A stretch of DNA of 8,090 bases, from positions 1 to 8,090 of the forward strand of contig JBAWVR010000034.1 in the NCBI GenBank assembly GCA_037147155.1. The letters are read 5' to 3'. A model generated the notes under the pieces. It made no database searches and was not told where the DNA came from. It saw only the letters and a program-made list of their open reading frames with translations. The translations under genes were made by a program, and so were the position numbers. Origin of the DNA: JBAWVR01 sp037147155. GTDB taxonomy: Bacteria; Patescibacteriota; Minisyncoccia; Phycocordibacterales; GWA1-40-21. Of this stretch, positions 6,054 through 8,090 are shown piece after piece (the first letter of the stretch is position 1; each line of letters opens with the position of its first letter).

Positions 6054-7079
6054 ATGAATTTTGCTATACGCGAATTAGACAGAGACGAAGATTTCGATCC
6101 GAGTTCTATTTGCGTTGGTGTTCCTTTCACTCAGGCTGGATTTTACGGCGATTGGCAAAAGAGTTTGGGTAGAACAGTAAAAAGGTTTGTTGTTGAAAAA
6201 GAGGGAAGTCCGGTAGCCTATTTTCAGGTTATCAAATACCCATTACTTTTGGGCAAAAACTATTTATATATTCCATACGGTCCGGTTACCAAAGACAGAT
6301 CTGAATCTTTTTTTAATTTCCTCAAACAAGAGTTAAAGGCTATTACAAAAAAAGAGAACGCAGTTTTTGTGCGTCTCGATTTTACTCCAAAAATAGAAAA
6401 TAGTATTCTAAAAAAGTACTTTACTAAATCTCCTCTGTGTACCTACCACTCAGCATATTTCCAGCCTAGACAGGAATGGTTTTTGGGTCTAAAACCAACT
6501 GAAGCAGAGTTGATTGAGGCAATGCACGAAAATACCAGTTACTCTATCCGTACAGCAGAAAAGAGGGAAATGATCTCGGAAATTGTTACTGATGATTTTG
6601 AGCAATATTTTGAAGCTTTTCATGAGCTTATGACTATTACTGCCACCAGAAACGGTTTTAACCTGCATCAGAGAGAATATTACGAAGGAGTTTTTCACGG
6701 TCTATCTAAAGATAATTGTTTCTTATCGGTGGCGAGATTTGGAGAAAAGATTTTAGTAGTGGATGTATTTATTGTTTTTGGAGGGGTGGCCAACTATGTT
6801 TTTGGTTGCTCTAGTAATGAAGAGAGAAAACGTATGCCAGCCTATTCAGCCCAATGGAAAGCTATTCGTCATGCCAAGAGTATCGGTTGCACGGATTATA
6901 ACTTTGGCGGTATTGCTACCGATAGTAAAATCTACAAAGGTTGGGAAGGGTTAACATCCTTTAAAAAGAAGTTTGGGGGTTATGCTGTTGACCATTCCGA
7001 TTTCTTCGATGTTATTGCCAATCCATTTTGGTATTATTTGTACAGCTTGAGAAAGTTGGTGAAGAAGTGGGGACTATAA
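6054..7079 (+). CDS. FemAB/FemX-type peptidoglycan interpeptide-bridge aminoacyltransferase
   Basis: Fem proteins transfer amino acids from aminoacyl-tRNA to the side chain of lipid-linked peptidoglycan precursor, building the cross-bridge. The protein has 341 residues and the tandem GNAT-like layout of the family: PFTQAGFYGDWQKSLGR (24-40), QVIKYPLLLGKNYLYIPYGPV (in 58-78), the NTSYSIRTAEKR helix (160-171), a second GNAT core around 222-260 with NYVFGCSS, and near the C-terminus NFGGIATD (283-290) with GLTSFKKKFGGY (299-310). No signal peptide is seen, fitting a cytoplasmic enzyme at the membrane face. Which amino acid and acceptor position it uses cannot be read from the sequence. It follows ddl, consistent with a cell-wall cluster, but has its own promoter; a strong terminator follows 1 base after the stop. 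Confidence 0.92.
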   Translation: MNFAIRELDRDEDFDPSSICVGVPFTQAGFYGDWQKSLGRTVKRFVVEKEGSPVAYFQVIKYPLLLGKNYLYIPYGPVTKDRSESFFNFLKQELKAITKKENAVFVRLDFTPKIENSILKKYFTKSPLCTYHSAYFQPRQEWFLGLKPTEAELIEAMHENTSYSIRTAEKREMISEIVTDDFEQYFEAFHELMTITATRNGFNLHQREYYEGVFHGLSKDNCFLSVARFGEKILVVDVFIVFGGVANYVFGCSSNEERKRMPAYSAQWKAIRHAKSIGCTDYNFGGIATDSKIYKGWEGLTSFKKKFGGYAVDHSDFFDVIANPFWYYLYSLRKLVKKWGL

Positions 7080-7080
7080 G

Positions 7081-7106
7081 AAAAACGGCTCAACTGAGCC
7101 GTTTTT
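7081..7106. terminator. Bidirectional intrinsic terminator
   Basis: AAAAACGGCTC (7081-7091) pairs perfectly with GAGCCGTTTTT (7096-7106) around AACT. The A-run and T-run make it work on both strands. It closes the FemAB gene on the plus strand and the DUF5679 gene on the minus strand. Confidence 0.93.
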
Positions 7107-7128
7107 CATTGTTAAATTATTAGTAGGA

Positions 7129-7287
7129 TTACTTCTTTGAAGGAAGAATCTTGTACATACCTGTACCACAGACGGTACACTTGCCCTTTGCAGCTGGGCG
7201 ACCTGGCTTGATCTCGACTTTCTCGACATCCTTCATTTCGCGCTTCTCCTTACACTTAACGCAATAACCAATTATTTTTTCATCCAT
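7129..7287 (-). CDS. DUF5679-type zinc-ribbon protein (52 aa)
   Basis: This short gene encodes YCVKCKEKREMKDVEKVEIK, then GRPAAKGKCTVCGTGMYKI, the typical layout of the DUF5679 family, which is common in Candidate Phyla Radiation genomes. Two CxxC knuckles (residues 9-12 and 37-40) form one probable zinc site; the conserved KREM and GRPA(A)KG stretches lie between them. The function is unknown; small ribbons of this kind may bind RNA or ribosomal partners, but nothing here shows that. The start codon is ATG at 7287-7285, with AGGA 3 bases upstream. A second ATG at 7283 is out of frame and stops within 3 codons. An extended -10 box lies just upstream, so the leader is only a few bases. The gene is transcribed alone and ends at the shared terminator 7081-7106. 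Confidence 0.88.
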   Translation of the reverse strand: MDEKIIGYCVKCKEKREMKDVEKVEIKPGRPAAKGKCTVCGTGMYKILPSKK

Positions 7288-7296
7288 AGTTCCTAT

Positions 7297-7305
7297 AGTA
7301 TAGCA
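7297..7305 (-). promoter_or_regulatory. Extended -10 promoter of the DUF5679 gene
   Basis: On the minus strand the sequence reads TGCTATACT (7305-7297), an extended -10 box with a 5-of-6 hexamer. No good -35 box is seen 16-18 bases further upstream. The expected start near 7290 leaves about 3 bases before ATG 7287. Confidence 0.55.
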
Positions 7306-7337
7306 TATTCGGAAAGAAAAGGGTAGGGAGATAATAA

Positions 7338-7366
7338 AACCGCCTTTCGAATTCTACTTGGCGGTT
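7338..7366 (-). terminator. Terminator overlapping the end of the small basic minus-strand gene
   Basis: On the minus strand AACCGCC (7366-7360) pairs with GGCGGTT (7344-7338), followed by TTATT. The upstream arm is inside the last codons of the gene ending at 7354, so the stop codon lies in the 15-base loop. The plus-strand reading also has a T-rich stretch after it. Confidence 0.65.
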
Positions 7367-7584
7367 ATCTTTTTCTTCTTTTTCGTTCCTCCGTAGCGAG
7401 CCTTTTTGTAGGCTGGTGTGGCAGGTTTGGGTTGGATTTCCGGAAGTCTTTCTTGGAGGAATTTGATAGTTAGTTTAATCATCATTGCTCCACGCGGTGC
7501 ATTGAAGGTCATGTGGGCCGCTCGCATGATCGAGTCAGATGCCGATCGGGCATATGCCTCTGCTGCAGTTATCTTCTTTTTCAT
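7354..7584 (-). CDS. Small basic protein of unknown function (76 aa)
   Basis: I do not recognise the family. The gene is supported by a strong ribosome binding site, GGAGG (7594-7590), 5 bases before ATG 7584, and by a terminator overlapping its stop. The first half (MKKKITAAEAYARSASDSIM, then RAAHMTFNAPRGAMMI) looks helical; the middle holds LTIKFLQERLPEI; the end is Pro- and Lys-rich with a KKKKK run. The composition suggests a nucleic-acid-binding or otherwise polyanion-binding protein; there is no signal peptide or clear membrane helix. A plus-strand frame overlapping it has no start signals and was rejected. A weak promoter may lie at 7660-7634 on the minus strand (TCGACA, 15 bases, TGTAAT). 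Confidence 0.72.
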   Translation of the reverse strand: MKKKITAAEAYARSASDSIMRAAHMTFNAPRGAMMIKLTIKFLQERLPEIQPKPATPAYKKARYGGTKKKKKITAK

Positions 7585-7748
7585 TTTTACCTCCGTAAAA
7601 GTTTTAGGGCGTTTGTTCTTTTTCCTTACCCAGATTACAGGATTTTGTGAGAGATGTCGAGAGTGGTAATTAAGAGATATTTAAGGTGTATCACGAGTCA
7701 CTAAGACTCTACAGGAATCTCGACCCTTACAGGGGGGTGGTATAGATC

Positions 7749-7770
7749 TTCGGGTTCTGCAGTATCCACC
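7749..7770 (+). repeat. Degenerate copy of a tRNA 3' end
   Basis: The plus strand here matches 17 of 22 bases of the T-loop-to-acceptor part of the tRNA-Ala encoded on the minus strand at 8037-8058 (TTCGxGTxCTGxAG, then TCCACC). No matching 5' half of a tRNA precedes it, so it is not a working tRNA gene. The match is suggestive rather than certain. Confidence 0.35.
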
Positions 7771-7782
7771 GGTTGGGTATTA

Positions 7783-7949
7783 CAGGACTCTGTCACAGGT
7801 TTTTGTTTTACTAACAAAACCCGCGACCCCGCCTCGTGCCGTCGCACTCCGGCTTTCTCGTTCAGGACTAGGTCACAGATATTTCACTCGTCGTCACTCG
7901 TGAAATTCCGCGACCCCGACTCACTAAATTTTCTACTGAAAATTTTAGT
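7783..7949. repeat. Two tandem units of conserved blocks alternating with hairpins
   Basis: Block A, CAGGACTNNGTCACAG, occurs at 7783-7798 and 7863-7878. Block B, CCGCGACCCCGNCTC, occurs at 7821-7835 and 7908-7922. After each block A comes a hairpin: GGTTTTTGTT with AACAAAACC (7798-7821, one bulge) in unit 1, and ATTTCAC with GTGAAAT (7881-7906) in unit 2. After block B, unit 1 can form short GC-rich stems (GTGC/GCAC near 7836-7848), and unit 2 forms an 11-bp stem ACTAAATTTTC with GAAAATTTTAGT (7923-7949, one bulge). Hairpin sequences differ while pairing is kept. No coding signal is seen. It could be a structured RNA or a dispersed repeat family. Confidence 0.6.
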
Positions 7950-7956
7950 TCCGTCT

Positions 7957-8005
7957 TTCGAGTCCTGACGCGAGTGATATCATCACTCGCTTAGGGCCCA
8001 CCAAC
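7957..8005 (+). repeat. Inverted, split copy of the tRNA-Ala 3' end with an inserted palindrome
   Basis: TTCGAGTCCTG (7957-7967) is identical to the T-loop and T-stem 3' side of the minus-strand tRNA-Ala, and TAGGGCCCACCAAC (7992-8005) matches its acceptor strand, CCA and two flanking bases with one change: 24 of 25 bases in all. Between them lies a 24-base insert whose core is a perfect 9-bp hairpin, GCGAGTGAT (7970-7978) with ATCACTCGC (7982-7990). The copy is inverted relative to the tRNA, so the two could pair. Confidence 0.75.
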
Positions 8006-8006
8006 A

Positions 8007-8028
8007 AAAAACCGCTTTCGCGGTTTTT
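8007..8028. terminator. Bidirectional intrinsic terminator after tRNA-Ala
   Basis: AAAAACCGC (8007-8015) pairs perfectly with GCGGTTTTT (8020-8028) around TTTC. On the minus strand it ends in a run of six T and lies 8 bases past the tRNA 3' end, so it is the natural tRNA terminator; it is usable in both directions. Confidence 0.9.
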
Positions 8029-8036
8029 CCTAACGT

Positions 8037-8090
8037 TGGTGGACCCTACAGGACTCGAACCTGCCACCCCCTGCTTGCAAAGCAGGTGCT
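8037..8090 (-). tRNA. tRNA-Ala (UGC), 3' part; 5' end outside window
   Basis: Read on the minus strand, an anticodon arm CCTGC-TTTGCAA-GCAGG gives anticodon TGC (8079-8077). It is followed by variable loop GGGTG, T-arm GCAGG-TTCGAGT-CCTGT (one G-U pair), acceptor strand AGGGTCC, discriminator A and an encoded CCA ending at 8037. T at position 70 fits the G3-U70 pair that marks alanine tRNAs, although base 3 is beyond the window. The D-arm end AGCA is the last visible part; the rest and the promoter lie past 8090. Confidence 0.95.

Noticed and set aside
7418..7669. Plus-strand open frame of 83 codons
   Set aside because: It is antisense to the minus-strand gene 7354-7584, which has a perfect ribosome binding site and a terminator, whereas this frame has neither.
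7783..7949. CRISPR array
   Set aside because: There are only two repeats of each block, the spacers are self-complementary, and no cas genes are present.
7690..8005. RNase P RNA, tmRNA or SRP RNA
   Set aside because: The conserved cores I looked for (GAAAGTCC and ACAG elements, the GGATTCGAC start and tag reading frame, the GGAAG tetraloop region) are absent on both strands.

Overview
The window reads as part of a small, AT-leaning bacterial genome, most likely a Candidate Phyla Radiation (Patescibacteria, Parcubacteria-like) member. This is inferred from protein character: a 52-residue DUF5679-type zinc-ribbon protein, a FemAB protein with PFTQ...WQKSLGR and YLYIPYGPV signatures, a sensor-less histidine kinase with an HQLKTPLTALKW H-box, and a divergent Tgt. 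Intergenic spaces are short and several promoters sit almost on the start codon. TGA ends two predicted genes and never interrupts the conserved ones, so the standard bacterial code fits; recoding of TGA to glycine is not supported.

Layout: 2-748 (+) is the 3' part of tgt. 749-1680 holds a sigma70-like promoter, a 65-residue basic protein of unknown function, and an AT-rich unknown gene whose good start (ATG 1200) is one frame away from its long reading frame across an A9 run. 1702-1844 and 4051-4195 are two related inverted-repeat elements that bracket uvrB (1896-4052); the second overlaps the uvrB stop codon. A strong promoter right after it (4204-4232) drives an operon of a soluble histidine kinase (4250-5014) and D-alanine-D-alanine ligase (5018-5986). 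A FemAB-type gene (6054-7079) follows from its own probably leaderless promoter and ends in a bidirectional terminator facing the DUF5679 gene on the minus strand (7129-7287). A small basic minus-strand gene lies at 7354-7584.

7585-8036 has no convincing gene but is dense in structure: two tandem units built from alternating conserved blocks and variable hairpins (7783-7949), then a split inverted copy of the 3' end of the minus-strand tRNA-Ala(UGC) gene that begins at 8037 and runs off the window.

Functionally, ddl, the FemAB gene and possibly the kinase form a peptidoglycan precursor cluster; uvrB is DNA repair; tgt and tRNA-Ala belong to translation. The most unusual parts are the uvrB-flanking element pair, the tandem hairpin units with the tRNA-end inverted copy, and the A9 frameshift.
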